A stretch of DNA of 64,000 nucleotides from Plasmopara viticola (taxonomy: Eukaryota > Oomycota > Peronosporomycetes > Peronosporales > Peronosporaceae): the NCBI GenBank assembly GCA_001695595.3, contig MBPM02000058.1, forward strand, positions 124,001 to 188,000, written 5' to 3'. Made by a program: the position numbers and the translations under genes. Under the pieces are notes generated by a model. The model was not told the DNA's origin. It did not search any database and saw nothing but the letters and a program-made list of their open reading frames with translations. How positions within the stretch are numbered: the stretch's first letter is position 1; each line of letters begins with the position of its first letter. Shown piece after piece: positions 10,201 to 21,840 of this stretch.

Positions 10201-13200
10201 GTTGAAAAGTACGCAGTATGTAACACCTTTACTAAGCGCACTAGAATTATCAAGCCGTGTTTTCTTTATGGAAAATGTTCTGCTACCCTTTCCCTGCTTC
10301 TTATGATCAGCCGACATTTTACAAAGTCAGATGACTGTCTCTACAAAGACTGGTTTCACGTTAAAGGCTTAAGAAAAAAATGTATTATAGCCTTTTTTTC
10401 GAATTATTACAACAGTGTTTGTGCCTGAAAGAACTAACAAATCATTGGTTTGCTCTTTTATATTAAAAATGCAAAACCCGAAGATACGTACACCGCATTG
10501 CTGAAGGGAACTTTATTTATAGATAGCTTACTGGTCCACAATTTTACACTTCAGCAATATACATCTTCTAGCACAACGCTTTCTGTCTGGCCGTTTATTT
10601 ACGGAAGACATCAGCATATGATTTTAAATGCATAGTACAGTGCTTGACATAATGCAGTGGAAAAATACATAAGTGACAAATGTACACCGCTATACCCGCG
10701 AAGCTACTAGCCTTAGGCAGGCCAAAGACAAATGCAAGGCTCTAAAGCTTTCAGAAGTCGACCGATACAGATAAGCTCTGCAGTGGAGTTGCTGTATTAG
10801 CCACGATTTTATTCCGCGGTAGGTCGCACAGAATCTTACAAACTTGGAAGCACTTCTGAGGCTACCAATGTGTCATGGGTTGCTTTCTGGAGCACCGATC
10901 AGCCTATGAAGTCTATGATATTTTAGGTCCGGAGCGACGACTTGAGCTGGATATGCCGGCCACCTCAGACTCGTCTGCCTACTCACAGCGAGGCAATTGC
11001 AATCGCTGTCAAAAAATTATTATCGACTTTGACATCCATTTTCAAGGCTATATTGCAAAACGCTTAAGAAATGCATAAAGCTTACATGTCGGACGAATAG
11101 AAATGTCAACAAGCTTTCAGCCCTGCTAAGAAATGCTGGCACTTAATGTAGCCAGCATGAAGATGTACTGGCAAGCTATTGCCGGAATCATGGCGAAAGT
11201 AGAATCCCATGAGAAGTTTCAGCTATCTTGTCACTTTCTGAGACAATAAAGGATTATATTTCGCCGTTCTCAGGGATGCGATGGCGACAAGAGCTTGAAG
11301 CACCGATGGAAAGCCTACTAGTGTACATTTTTTATGCAGCACTATATACAAAATTCAATGCTGGCATCCTCAATGTGTGATCGGACAATAGCGTTGCAAT
11401 CTTTGCGAGACCCACATATACAGTGCTGTACATGCGCAAATAATTGACCAGGCCTGGCCACTTCCATAGCTTTTTTTAAATGTACTATAGACCAGGTCGA
11501 GACAACTTTCGCTTTCCTTGAGTCTGGTTGATCCCCAGGGCTGCTTACCAAGCAGCCTAAATATATATCTCCTTTGATGCAAAAACGTACTCGTCGATGT
11601 TGGCATAAAACTTCTGGCCTCCATGAACTAAGAAAACGGCCTTAGGTGGATAAGAGCTTTATTGCTGATTGTTCCTCTTTGGATCGACTACAAACGAATG
11701 AATCGTCAAACGAAGTCCGGGAAAAAACCTGTAATGGTTAAATCATTCGTGTGAACACGCGACTAACTTTCGTAGGGGCGTTTGATAGCTTTTGTAGCCT
11801 TACTTACCACTCTTACAGCATACCATCAGGCGTACTTACCGCCGTGATCTGTCTGATGTGATAGTACATAACTAATGTGCCCCCGGATGAGTCAATCAGC
11901 ATTGCATCCTTCCTTCGAATGGGTATTTGTATAACAATCGCTTCGATTTCTAGCCTATATTAGCATGACTCTACGTTTATCTACCAGACACAGTCAGTGA
12001 GTAGTAAGTGCGGAGATTTTGACTCCCTCACTTTGCCAATTTCTGTACAAGGCATGAACAAGCTTAAAATTTTGTCGTGGCAATGGCAACTGCTCGGTTG
12101 TCGCAATACCTCTTGTTTGTCACAAATTAATGTTCGTGCTTTGCTCCACTGTTGGGGAAAATTTTCTCTGAACAGTAATCTATCAAATAAAGGATAGACC
12201 GGAATTCAAGGCGTAACGTAACGGCTTCTATTGATAGGATCGAATCAATTCATAGTAAACGTTAATATTATATTGTATACCCTTCAATTACTATCAACGT
12301 TACATCTAAATCACTTTAACACTTCAGTTAGTCCGAGAACACAGAGGCTTTGACCGTTTTAAAGTTCAGTAGGTTTAAAACTTTTGGCAACTTCTCTCCA
12401 CATATCGTGGCACTTCGACTAGTTGATTGCCTATTATACTAAGAGATAGCGTTGCTTTGTCAATAATGGTGTCGTTCGTAAAATTCAAGGACCGATATTG
12501 CATCTCATGCTATATTACCCGCTTTGAGGGGTACTGTGTACCTTTTATAAAGTCTTATGTTGCCCACTGTGTTTTGCGGACGGTTGATCATGTTGTGCTT
12601 AATAATGCTACACCACTCACCAGTAAAGCTAAATCTACAATTTAAAGGACGTGTTTAGTATCTCGGATAGCCGGTGCTGCTAGCAAAACTTGGCTATCCG
12701 CCGAGATGGTGTTCAATCCTTCGTCACTTTTACCTTAAAAGAGGTATAAATGTCTACGATACGGCCGTGTTTGTCTCGGGTGTATTACTGTCCAAGAATC
12801 CATATAGTGGAGTCTTGCGCTCAGAAGATGTTTATGCAAAGACTTTATATGCAGGATTGGGTATGATATTTCTCCAACAGTTGATCCCCATAGATTTTGG
12901 CGTAGAGTATTTTGTCCACCACTATTGTAAATAAATTTCTGCAAAAGCCATCACTTCAGCGAAATCGACTAAATTTATGCAATGGCTCGCTCAATCCCAC
13001 CCACTTGGGATCCATTTTAAAAAAGATCGGTGTTATCAATTGCCCTTATGGCGTCTATGCAAACGGTAAGTATTATCATTTAGATAAGCAAAAAGGCGGG
13101 GAAGAAGTCTAGGGTCATTTGGCGATAATTGAATGAAGTCTCCTTTCATTAAGACGTTTGTTGCACTCAAGGCTAGGCCAACAAAAAACGGATGCGCCTG

Positions 13201-15714
13201 TTTTAAAGATTACGGCATTGCTGAAAAAATCTTACTACAATGGCTACTACCGCATCTCGGGCGTCGAGATCTTGCTTAAAAGCCGCTTGCACAAAAGGGG
13301 CTTATATGGCCTTCGATCTTTGCCACGGCAAACGCATGCATACCTATCGCCTTTACTCCTTGGTCTACAGACATCTCCACCTCCGGATGACAGTAGAGAA
13401 AAGGAGCGCCACGAGCCCTCCGGTAGATAATTGCCTGTACCTTTGCTTAAGATGAGTCACACTTTTGTTTTAATGGCTTTTTCTGTCTGGGATTAGGGCT
13501 TTACGTTGCGTCAAACTCCCCGAAGCCTTATTTGTCAAGACAGAAGCCTTACGGCGATTCAAAGCGTAGAAACCGCCCTCGTTGACAATTTCAAAAGCGC
13601 TGTACCCTGGAAAGAGATGAAATCAGAGTTGTGAAATCACATAGCCTTCCTAAGACTGGCGAAGTGATTGAGATAGCCAGCGTAAATAGCGATGGCACAG
13701 ATATGCGTCTACTACCTCGTACTGATGAGATTTAAAGTCCATAATGGAAAGCATTCATTTTGAGCAACGACTCCTACGAATGATAAAAGAAGTGCGCTCC
13801 CTGATCATTACGCTCTATTTACTTTGCAAACCGCGAGAGAATTTGATGACTATCCTTGCGCAATACTTAAGTCCAGTCGTGGAGCAAAGCAAGCCAGTGC
13901 TTCAGCACGATGTTCTCGTGGCTAAATGCACATATGGTCAGCAAAGGGAACTCTTCAGTAATGTTATCACCGCACTTTACTTTTAACGCCACGGTGTTAC
14001 AGCCTGGAACTAGCCACATTGGGTATATATCTAAGCATCCGTAATCTAAAGTACAGCTTTGTTCACTTGGTGATTCAAGAAAAGCTCACTTCTCGGATGT
14101 CTCGGCATAGAATGCCAAGCACTGACGCCTCTTGCATTTCATTGCAGCAGAACACCAAGTTAATTAAAGCTTACATTTTGAGCACGAATATGGAGTACTC
14201 CAGCCAAAATTCAGCAGAGCGCGAGCTACTCACGGAGCGACCAATGACCAAAATCTCAGATTAAAATGAATCTCCTCGCGTCCAATCGAGCGACCCTATA
14301 AAGTACAATTTAGCGATATTTACATGCCGTTTATACAAAAAGCTTTTGGCATTTGTGAAACTGCGACTTTTTTACTACGCATTAGTTATGGAAGTGTTTC
14401 TGTCATCAAAGTCAAGAAGGTACAGGAAAGATTGCTCACAAGATGTCTTTGTGCAGTCTTAATGTAGAGCAGCAGCTCCTGTGCATCCGAATTTACGAGC
14501 TCGAGATTGCTTTTCGGATTGGCCACGTCAGACAGGCGCTTACTGCAAAGAAGCCGCAAACCGTTAGGCGTGTAAGGTGAAGTGGACACTGTTAGTCGAA
14601 TGGTCTATGAGCTTACAATCACATCATTCACCGCGCGTCACAGCGAAAGGTCTTCGAACTATCATCCTTTGAGATAAGTATAGACGAGGCCGTTTGCATA
14701 CAGCACATAGGAAGCGTATTTGACTTCCAGTCCCATAATCAATACGAATGTGACTATGGGACCATAAAGCCATCACTTTTTTGTCCTGAGAATCACAACA
14801 ATACATACGATGTCTCACATATAATGTTGGATGCCTCAAAATCTTATATGCAAGGTCGTTCATGTACGCCTTCTTGGCAATTAAGAGCAACGAAACATTC
14901 TTGGTATTTTTTGTGTCAAGCCACGCCGACACGGATCCAGTCTCAATAGTCTAAGGTGCTGCCTTCGTTGCTTTCCAATTGACCATCGACCAGCTTACCA
15001 CAATTGTCTGTCAGCAAATTTCACATGCGCCAGAATTTACCAAGCCAAAATTGGATTGCATACTTGCATGAGCACTTTTACCTCCTTCGAAAACTACCAA
15101 ACGCTTAGGGGCTGAGCTTGATGGTGTGGACAATCGCCTGATAGGCATACAAAATTGTGTAGGGCGACTTCCTCTCAAAAACGACCAGCATTCTTTAGAG
15201 CGGAGGACTCGGCTATTGTCAGCGGCCCATTATAACTCTTAGGTTAGACGGATGCTCACTTTATTGGTTCTTTACGGGATAGACACAAATCATATTTCAC
15301 CACAGGCAAAGCATTGGGTGGTACTTGGCAGTCGTGTCTTCTTCGACTCTAATGGAACGAATCCAGACACTCTTAAGGAAAAAGAAAAGATCTGATTATG
15401 ATTTATAAAGGTTCTGATAGATCAGACTTATTTTTTTTGTTATGGACAAGTATTACTTGCCCAAGGCATGAGCCCTGTATGCATATTGAGACATTCAAAA
15501 TGGATAAAATCCTATCTTAATCGCGTGAGCGCATTTTACCGTCAATCAAGCGTTAGAGGTTGGACCAAAACATATATAGATATAAAAAAGGGAACCTCTA
15601 ATTTTCACTCACCCGTTGATCAATTGGTCAGATTTATCATTTCTATAGTGCCCCACACTTATCTAAACACTTTAAACGCATGAATTTCGACTTTTTTTTT
15701 AAGGTTCAAGTTTG
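7246..15714. other. Gene-poor AT-rich block without supported genes
   Basis: About 8.5 kb in which no open frame exceeds ~100 codons and none reads as a conserved protein or splices into one. Composition is AT-rich and uniform, unlike the flanking genes. The only hint of a former element is near 12.7-12.93 kb, listed separately. No tRNA, rRNA, CRISPR or tandem array was seen by eye. The block is best read as ancient decayed transposon and intergenic DNA between RbBP5 and the MULE cluster. Confidence 0.6.
12674..12934 (+). pseudogene. Possible decayed reverse-transcriptase fragment (LINE-like)
   Basis: An 86-codon open frame reads LAKLGYPPRWCSILRHFY, then VFVSGVLLSKNPYSGVLRSE and later LYAGLGMIF. 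The order resembles the LINE reverse-transcriptase stretch with GYPPRF..W+..FY, V.VNG, a P.-.GVRQGD block and LF.L.L. The catalytic FADD box is not visible and no continuation is found on either side. It is a weak call resting on spacing and a few residues. Confidence 0.22.
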
Positions 15715-17450
15715 TCAGGCTGGGGGAGCGCGACCTTGATTTGCGCAAGTTCTAGAGTTGTGCCCTTCTTGATTACAATTGCGACATCTTCGTCGCGGTG
15801 GATCATTTTCCGCATTCTCCACGTGCTCAAAGTGCGATGGGTTACGCCTGGTAGAACCGGATGGTCTACCGCCCGCTTGAACACGCACTGGCTCCTGCAA
15901 GGTAACTGTTGGAACATCAAGGATATGATGGAGAAGCACTCTTTTGTTATGATTATTAGCAATTGATACTGATTCCTGAGTTCGTTTAGAGCGTCTTCAA
16001 TATTCGGCGGAATATTGGCAGCCTCTACCAGTATAGCAGGTTGAACGAGACGCCAATGTTGATCGAAGTCGTCAACCGCAAGTCTCTGTGCGACCAAGCA
16101 GAACGTGGCGGCAAGGATGTCCCATTGTCGGAGTAAGCAACTAAGCACAAACGACACGGTCATTACCGCAATTCCCATCGATATACCGCTGGGTGTACTC
16201 TCGATGCGTCCGACGGAGGGCTTCCTCGGACATTTTTCCCATTACTTGGGAAAATAGCGGACCTTACTGCATGTCCACGACAGCCCTCTGCTTGGCATGC
16301 TTTTGGATGATTCCAGCAAGTTGATTGTCGCAGGCTAGCTTTACTGCAACGTCAACGGTTAATAAAGTTCCCGTTGAGCTGGCAATCCATCGTTTGAGAG
16401 CCGCGTGGGCACTCTCTACGCGGCTGGTAGTTACATGTCCAAAATGGGGTATGTTATGTTAAAAAGCCGACACAAATCGGACCTTCCAGACGAGCCGGAT
16501 TTCCTCGATGTAACGCATGACTTGAGGGTAATTTGAGAATTCCTGCTGCATCGCTGCAAGTTGGTCTTCGTCGCCAGCAATGGTTTCTTGACGGACAAGG
16601 CGATGCCATTGTCTTGAAAATTTCTCCCATGCCTCGTTTGTCTCAAATGCTCGTTTTTGACTTGCTAGGACATTCTTACTAATATGCCATCGGTAAGGTA
16701 ACCAAACGGCATTTGGAAAATCCCTTTTCAAGGCATTCATCAAAGCAAGTTCCCTGTCCGTCACAAAGGTGCCGATGGCTCTCACGTCGAATTGCTGGAA
16801 TACATCGGCGATATGGGACAGTGCTCACACGTAATCAGCCGTGTGCTCACTTTTCATAAAGCAATACGCAAACGTTAAGGTATTGAACGTTGCCGCAACG
16901 CCGATAATATGAAGCAGGGGAAGCCATACTTGTTCGTTTTGTAAGTTGCGTCAATGATCTAAACGCGGTTGGCACTATGATGTTGGCATATTTCGTTTGC
17001 CGACGTTGAGATAATAAGCAAATGCGTGAGCTTCTGGTCCACATCATGCTGTGTGAAATACAGAGTCTCGCTTGCGAGGTCATCGAGCAAAGCGGTCAGA
17101 GGTGTCCGCCCTGCTAACAACCTATTACGCTCCGCTATGCGAAGATTGTAAACGTCCTGTGCAGTCGAAATGCATCATTTTGGCGCAGCGAGGTGATAAT
17201 GTACCCAGGAGTCACCCCGGCGCGTCCCAGAGTCAAAACTGCTGCATTTTGCTTTTCCGTCAATCGTCGTCCTTGTGCATGCGCTGAAACGTGCACAAAT
17301 GGTTCATGATTGTGCTCTCCGTTGTCCACTTCCACTTGCCAAAGTCCGCTCTCTAGCCGTATGCTTGCGGCAAACAAACAACCAGTTGCCTTGTTCGTTC
17401 CCACGCGCACCCTTTCTCTATCCATATTTTGCTCCCTTCTCGTACGTCGT
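15715..17450 (-). mobile_element. Decayed Mutator-like element transposase, FAR1-type with C-terminal zinc knuckle
   Basis: Reading right to left, fragments in different frames give a whole MULE transposase. First comes a FAR1/WRKY-like N-terminus (LWQVEVDNGEHNHEP, 17425-17135). Then IIDATYKTNKYGF (about 16.95 kb), HIIGVAATFNTLTFAYCFM, IGTFVTDRELALMNALKRDF, YRWHISKNVL, and SRVESAHAALKRWIASSTGT (near 16.4 kb). The three acidic positions of the DDE triad can be read as D of DATYKTN, D of VTDRE and E of RVESAH. A SWIM-like GHPCRHVL follows at ~16.12 kb, and a CCHC knuckle CRNCNQEGHNSRTC near 15.79 kb. At least one single-base frameshift (after GFP) and several in-frame stops break it, so it cannot make an active protein. 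The genuine terminal inverted repeats were not located. Confidence 0.8.
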
Positions 17451-17860
17451 CCTTTGGAGCAGTTCAGGATAAGGGCCTTAACGGCGCCATCTCTTTTATT
17501 CCCAACCTTTCTGGTGTGTAAAACTACAAGAGCATATCCTTCTGATGAAGGATGAAAAAAACGGCATCTTTCGCCTCCTCTAAGGATTGGTAAGATAGTG
17601 CAGAAGGGGGAGCTAGGCTGTTCATTGTGGATGCTTAGTAGGAATGGGTACGCAGAAGGATGTGAGAGTAGAAAGTGAGAGTAGAAAATGAGTTAAGTAA
17701 TGAGTTTAGACTAAGTGTGGCGCACTACAAAAATGCTAATCCTGACCAGTTGATCAACGAGTGAGTGAAAATTTAAGAAAGGGTGAGTGAGAATTAAAGT
17801 TTCCCAAAAATAAAGGCAGAATGGAAAAAATACCTTTTCTCGAAACTAAATGGAAAAAAT
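17451..17860. other. Non-coding spacer with purine-rich runs
   Basis: Between the two MULE remnants. It holds GAGAGTAGAAA-type purine runs (about 17660-17700) and A-rich tracts that lead into the inverted segment starting near 17860. No gene was seen. Confidence 0.45.
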
Positions 17861-18250
17861 ATATTAAAATGGAGAAAAATCTACCCTGAAACCCACCAAA
17901 ATGAAAAAAACCTACCTACGAAGTAAAATAACAATTGAAAAAGAATGAAATAGAGAAAATGTACCTAACTTATTGTAAAATATATACTTTTATGCATCGC
18001 ATTACTGGTGGTTCGATGTTTGTTGTCTCTCACTCGACCACAGCTGCCGCATCGATAAGCACTTTTTGGCGCGTCAACTTCTATGTAGCATGCTGTGATT
18101 GGTGAAAGTTTACTTTTTGTCACAAATGGCTTCCCTTCGAGTGCTTCATCGTAGGCAAGTAGATACGTTTTAGTTGACCACATATCTTTGAATAACAATT
18201 CCGCACGTGACAGCTGATTCAAAAACTTGAGTGCTGCTATGAGGTGTTAA
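17860..18250 (-). repeat. Inverted copy of the 3' end of the MuDR-type element
   Basis: On the minus strand this segment matches the plus-strand stretch 19708-20150. Both begin with CACCTCATAGCAGCACTCAA, encode NQLSRAELLFKDMWSTKTYL-type sequence, then a zinc-knuckle region, and run into the same non-coding tail (TTTTACTTCGTAGGT followed by TTTCATTTTGGTGGG). The minus copy has a longer open frame (18222-17965), ending in a damaged knuckle (YRCGSCGRVRDNKHRTT). The two copies face each other across ~1.46 kb and differ at many positions, so the duplication is not recent. Confidence 0.75.
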
Positions 18251-18418
18251 AATGAAGCATTAATATCCTTCACATAACCGCGTGTGTAGGTACTACTGAC
18301 TTTATTGTCCTCAACAGCATACTCCAATAGCTTGTTTGTTCCACTCCCCCAAAACTTAATTTATTCTTTCTGCCAAGATACACCTCCTCTTTGTTGTGTA
18401 CTACATAGTAACACATAT

Positions 18419-18568
18419 TACATCATCACTTTGAGGGTGTGTAGGGGTACGCTCGAATCCTTCGCTGAGGGTGTGTAGTCCTACATCATCACTTTGAGGG
18501 TATGTAGTCCTACATCATCACTCTGAGAGTGTGTAGTCCTATATAATCACTCTGAGGGTGTGTAGGGG
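18419..18568 (+). repeat. Degenerate 29-bp tandem repeats
   Basis: Units related to TACATCATCACTYTGAGGG-TGTGTAGTCC occur at 18419-18447, 18482-18510, 18511-18539 and 18540-18568; the last three are directly adjacent with a 29-bp period. A partial unit (CTGAGGGTGTGTAGTCC) lies between the first and second. The same unit occurs once at ~20211-20239 and, inverted, near 21770-21800, each time just before the same head sequence. This suggests a subterminal repeat of the transposon family. Confidence 0.7.
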
Positions 18569-18589
18569 ATGCTCGATTCCTAGATAGGG

Positions 18590-20150
18590 GTGGAAATGGC
18601 CGATGATCCAGCACGGGGGATCCAACCGTCACATTCGACAATTTCCTGCATTCAAAAACAAGCGACAGGAATGGAGAAAGATTTGCGTCGTTCTACGCGG
18701 GAGAAAAGAGCAGACGAGAGGCCAGAAAATAATGAAAAAGCAGAAAAAAATACCTTTTTCTATTTGCAACAGTGGCAAAAATTTACATGTAAAAATGAAG
18801 AGACTTTGTACCTTTTAAATAGTGATTATATAGCATACAATCTGCGGGAAGCAATTAATTACATGCAAGGATTTCATGCGTTTGCTTTATATACATATGC
18901 ATTACGCGGCATGGAACTGGATGGCACTATATTAATATCAAAGTTGGAGATGCGCCATTGGTGGCGAGTTTCAAAAATGGTAACAATGAGATTCAGATTG
19001 TTACAGTCGCATTCGTCAGCAGTGAGACCAAAGGAAAAAACAAGTTCCTGTTCCAGCATTTACCTGTACTTCCAGCCTTCGTAATATTCGATCGTGACAA
19101 GGATATAGTGCTAGCAATGAAAAAAATGGCAAAAAGATACCACATTTCTTTTGCTTACGTCACCTTTTGGAGAATTTCAATCTAGAGTTTTAGTACAGAA
19201 CGTTGAAGGAATATGCTAGGCTTAGCACGTGCACTGACTAGGCAATTAATCGTACGAAGCCAAATAAAAAGACCTAATGAATCTAAATCGCGAATCATTT
19301 GCATGGCTGGCTGACGTTGGCTTTGAGAAGTGGTCCATTGCCCATCACAATACGGAATGCTTACTTCCAATAACGTCGAAATCATGAGCAACGCGCTCAA
19401 AAATATTCGTGAGATGCCGATCTCGAATTGTATGATGGCAATCGAACGCTATGTCGGTATGAAGTGGCTCGAATTTGCTGGACCGACCAAACAATGGGGT
19501 GTGGTTACGTCTTATGGTACCATATTTATCACTCCAATTATAAAAATGTACAAGGAAACAGCTCAAGTACGTCCAAGTCCAACTTTATCGTTTGTTGTGT
19601 CGGTTCGATTTGGAGCTAACAAGCCAACGAAGTATGCTGTTGAGGTAAACAGTACCAGTGGTATCTGCACATGCGGTTAATTGAAGGATATGAATGCTCC
19701 ATGTCGACACCTCATAGCAGCACTCAAATTTCAAATCAGCTGTCACGGGCAGAATTGCTATTTGGGGATATGTGGTCAACCAAAACTTATCTACTTGCTT
19801 ACGACGAAGAACTCGAAGTGAAGCCATTTGTGACAAAAGTGAGCTGGTAAAGAGTGAGCATCTTCCAGCAAATCCGTCCAAAAGATAAGGAAGCGAATCG
19901 AACCACAGCATGCTACATTAAAAGTTGACGCGCCAAAAAGTATTTATTGATGCGGCAGCTGTGGTCAGTTGGGACACAACAAGCGTCGATGCACTAGTAA
20001 TGCGCAGCATAAAGGTATATTTTCTTTAGTGAGTTAGGTATATTTTTGTTTTATTTATTTTTCAATAGATATTTTACTTCGTAGGTAATTTTTTTTCATT
20101 TTGGTGGGAAAGATTGTGATTCAAGGAAGATTTTTTCCATTGAAAAAAGG
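18590..20150 (+). mobile_element. Decayed MuDR-type Mutator-like element transposase with SWIM and zinc knuckle
   Basis: Several frames together read as a MULE transposase. The head peptide is QKQATGMEKDLRRSTREKRA (18640-18700). The catalytic region contains ASFKNGNNEIQIVTVAFVSS, PAFVIFDRDKDIVLAM (second acidic residue) and MLTSNNVEIMSNALKNIREM (third acidic residue), followed by ERYVGMKWLEFAG. The SWIM zinc-binding motif is SGICTCG, then LKDMNAPCRHLIAAL, with an in-frame stop (19678-19680) between the halves. A CCHC knuckle CGSCGQLGHNKRRC follows near 19.95 kb. Frameshifts and stops disrupt the gene. It belongs to a different MULE family from the 15.7-17.45 kb remnant, which has the D-TYKTN form. 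The 3' non-coding tail is shared with the inverted copy at 17860-18250. Confidence 0.78.
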
Positions 20151-20186
20151 CCAATCTTCCTAGACGTGCATCCACCTCATCCGTGT

Positions 20187-20870
20187 CGTGTACTACATAG
20201 TAGTACATATTACATCATCGCTCTGAGGGTGTGTAGGGATACGCTCGAATCCTATATAGGGGTGAAAATGGCTCCACCCGTCACATTTAACGTTTCCTTC
20301 ATTCAAAAACAAGCGACAGGAATGGAGAAAGATATGGGTTGTTCCACGTGTGCCAAAGAAATAGTCAAAGATGGAGGATCTATCTACAGCGTCACACGTG
20401 GATGTTGCCTCGAAGGTAGCGAACTTTGTGTCGAGCTGCTCTAATTGCATTTAACTCACTTTTCATTTTCTTTTGGATACTGCGCTCCGTCCGAGGAAGA
20501 AATCAAAGAAAGACTAGTCGGTTTCACCACAGTGCGTTCGAGACGCGATCGTCGCTGCGGGGGGTCTTGTGGAACAATGTCCTGGTGAAAAATCGTCTTT
20601 AGTTACCAACATTGTGTTTGGAGATAACGCTTGGGAAAAGTACGAAGAGTGGGCAGCGTCGATGAAACGCGAATCGCGTGTTCAAGCACGCGATTCGCGT
20701 TTCATCGGGGCCTTTGCCCCGAATCCAGCGATTGCGGGGGGCGATTTGTGTTCCACGTTGGCGATGGTAAGGCCCATTTTAAATGGAGCGAATTCCACCT
20801 GCGTGCACTACGCTATTGCTTGAACATCAAGTGCTTGGACGAAACCCACCAGCCATTCCACGTCCTCTTG
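20187..20870 (+). repeat. Left arm of a large inverted repeat: MULE head region
   Basis: Starts with GTACTACATAGTAGTACAT and the TCTGAGGGTGTGTAGG unit, followed by the peptide KQATGMEKD also seen in the 18.6-kb element. Fragments then read CLEGSELCVELL, FGDNAWEKYEEWAASMKRES (within 20569-20823) and FHVGDGKAHFKWSEFHLRAL. The same order is present on the minus strand at 21150-21840. It codes for what seems to be the N-terminal part of an element protein that I cannot name; the opening VEQCPGEK is shared exactly by both arms. Frameshifts break it. Confidence 0.72.
20661..20721. repeat. Two consecutive perfect hairpins
   Basis: Positions 20661-20680 and 20687-20706 are perfect 20-bp inverted repeats around a 6-nt loop. 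Immediately after, 20706-20711 (CGGGGC) and 20716-20721 (GCCCCG) form a second stem with a CTTT loop. The second arm of the first hairpin is missing from the matching place in the right arm of the large repeat, so it appears to be a local inverted duplication specific to this copy. Confidence 0.8.
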
Positions 20871-21149
20871 CTGCGCCGCCTTTACACGTGACCATACAAC
20901 ACCCAAAAGTCGCGTTGAGTGCGCTGATGAAAAAAATCGAAACCCTCCTGCTTCAAATCCTGTTTTGACATTGTTGACGTCGGGTTCGTACATCTGTACA
21001 ATTTCTCAGACTTGGTCGAATGGCGTTGTTGGCATTACCATTCTTAAGTGGTTGATATAGCATTTCTAAGTTAGCTTTGGCAATCCTGATAATCATGAAT
21101 ACGGTGTGAGCATTTAAATTATCCTCACACTTTTTTATCAAAAAAAACA

Positions 21150-21840
21150 TACCTCGAGAAGAGGCGGTTGTGGGACTGGTCCGAACACTTGATGTTCAAG
21201 CAATGGAGCGTAATGCACGCAAATGGAATTCGATTCATTTTGGATGGGCCCTGCCACCGGCAACGCTGGACACAAAAGACCTCTCGCAATCGCTGGACTT
21301 GGCAGCTCGAAACACGCGGTTCGCGTTTCATCATCGCTGCCCATTTTTCGTACTGTTTCCAAGCGTTAACTCCAAACAACACATTGATTATTAAAAATAT
21401 CTTTTCACCAGGACATTGTTCCACAAGACCCCCCGCAGCGGCGATCGCATCTCGAACACCTTTAAGAAAATTGACTTGTCCCTTCTTGATTTCTTCTTTC
21501 CTGAACAGAGCCCGGAATCCTGGGTGAAAATGAAAAGCGAGATAATGCAGTAAGAGCAGCTCGACACAGAGTTCGCTACCTTGAAGGCAACATCTAAGTG
21601 TGACGCGTAGATAGATTCACCATCTTCGACTTTTTATTGGCTTCTCTTCTGGCGTATACAACGACCTTGCTCTTTTCTCCCGCGTTGAACGACGCAAATC
21701 TTTCTCCCTTGTTCCCTAAAATAAGGAATGTGTTGAATGGACAAAGTCTATCCAATATAGGGCCCGAACGTACCCCTGAACACCCTCAGAGCGAGCGATG
21801 AAGAAAAGCCTTAAGGATGTACCTCTCGTATACTTGAATT
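21150..21840 (-). repeat. Right arm of the large inverted repeat: MULE head region
   Basis: Read on the minus strand from 21800 this arm shows the TCTGAGGGTGTTCAGG unit, the AGATTTGCGTCGTTCAACGC segment nearly identical to 18676-18697, and fragments GSELCVELLLLHYLAFHFHP, VRDAIAAAGGLVEQCPGEK and FGVNAWKQYEKWAAMMKREP (21424 downward), ending in LNIKCSDQSHNR. It pairs with 20187-20870, leaving a centre of ~280 bp. Frames are broken by stops, so this is a remnant. Confidence 0.72.

Noticed and set aside
17640..17720. Purine-rich GAGAGTAGAAA stretch as a microsatellite
   Set aside because: Only two or three imperfect copies, not a real array.
18419..18568. Considered a CRISPR array because of regular repeats
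   Set aside because: The units are directly adjacent without unique spacers, the genome is eukaryotic, and the same unit marks transposon heads.
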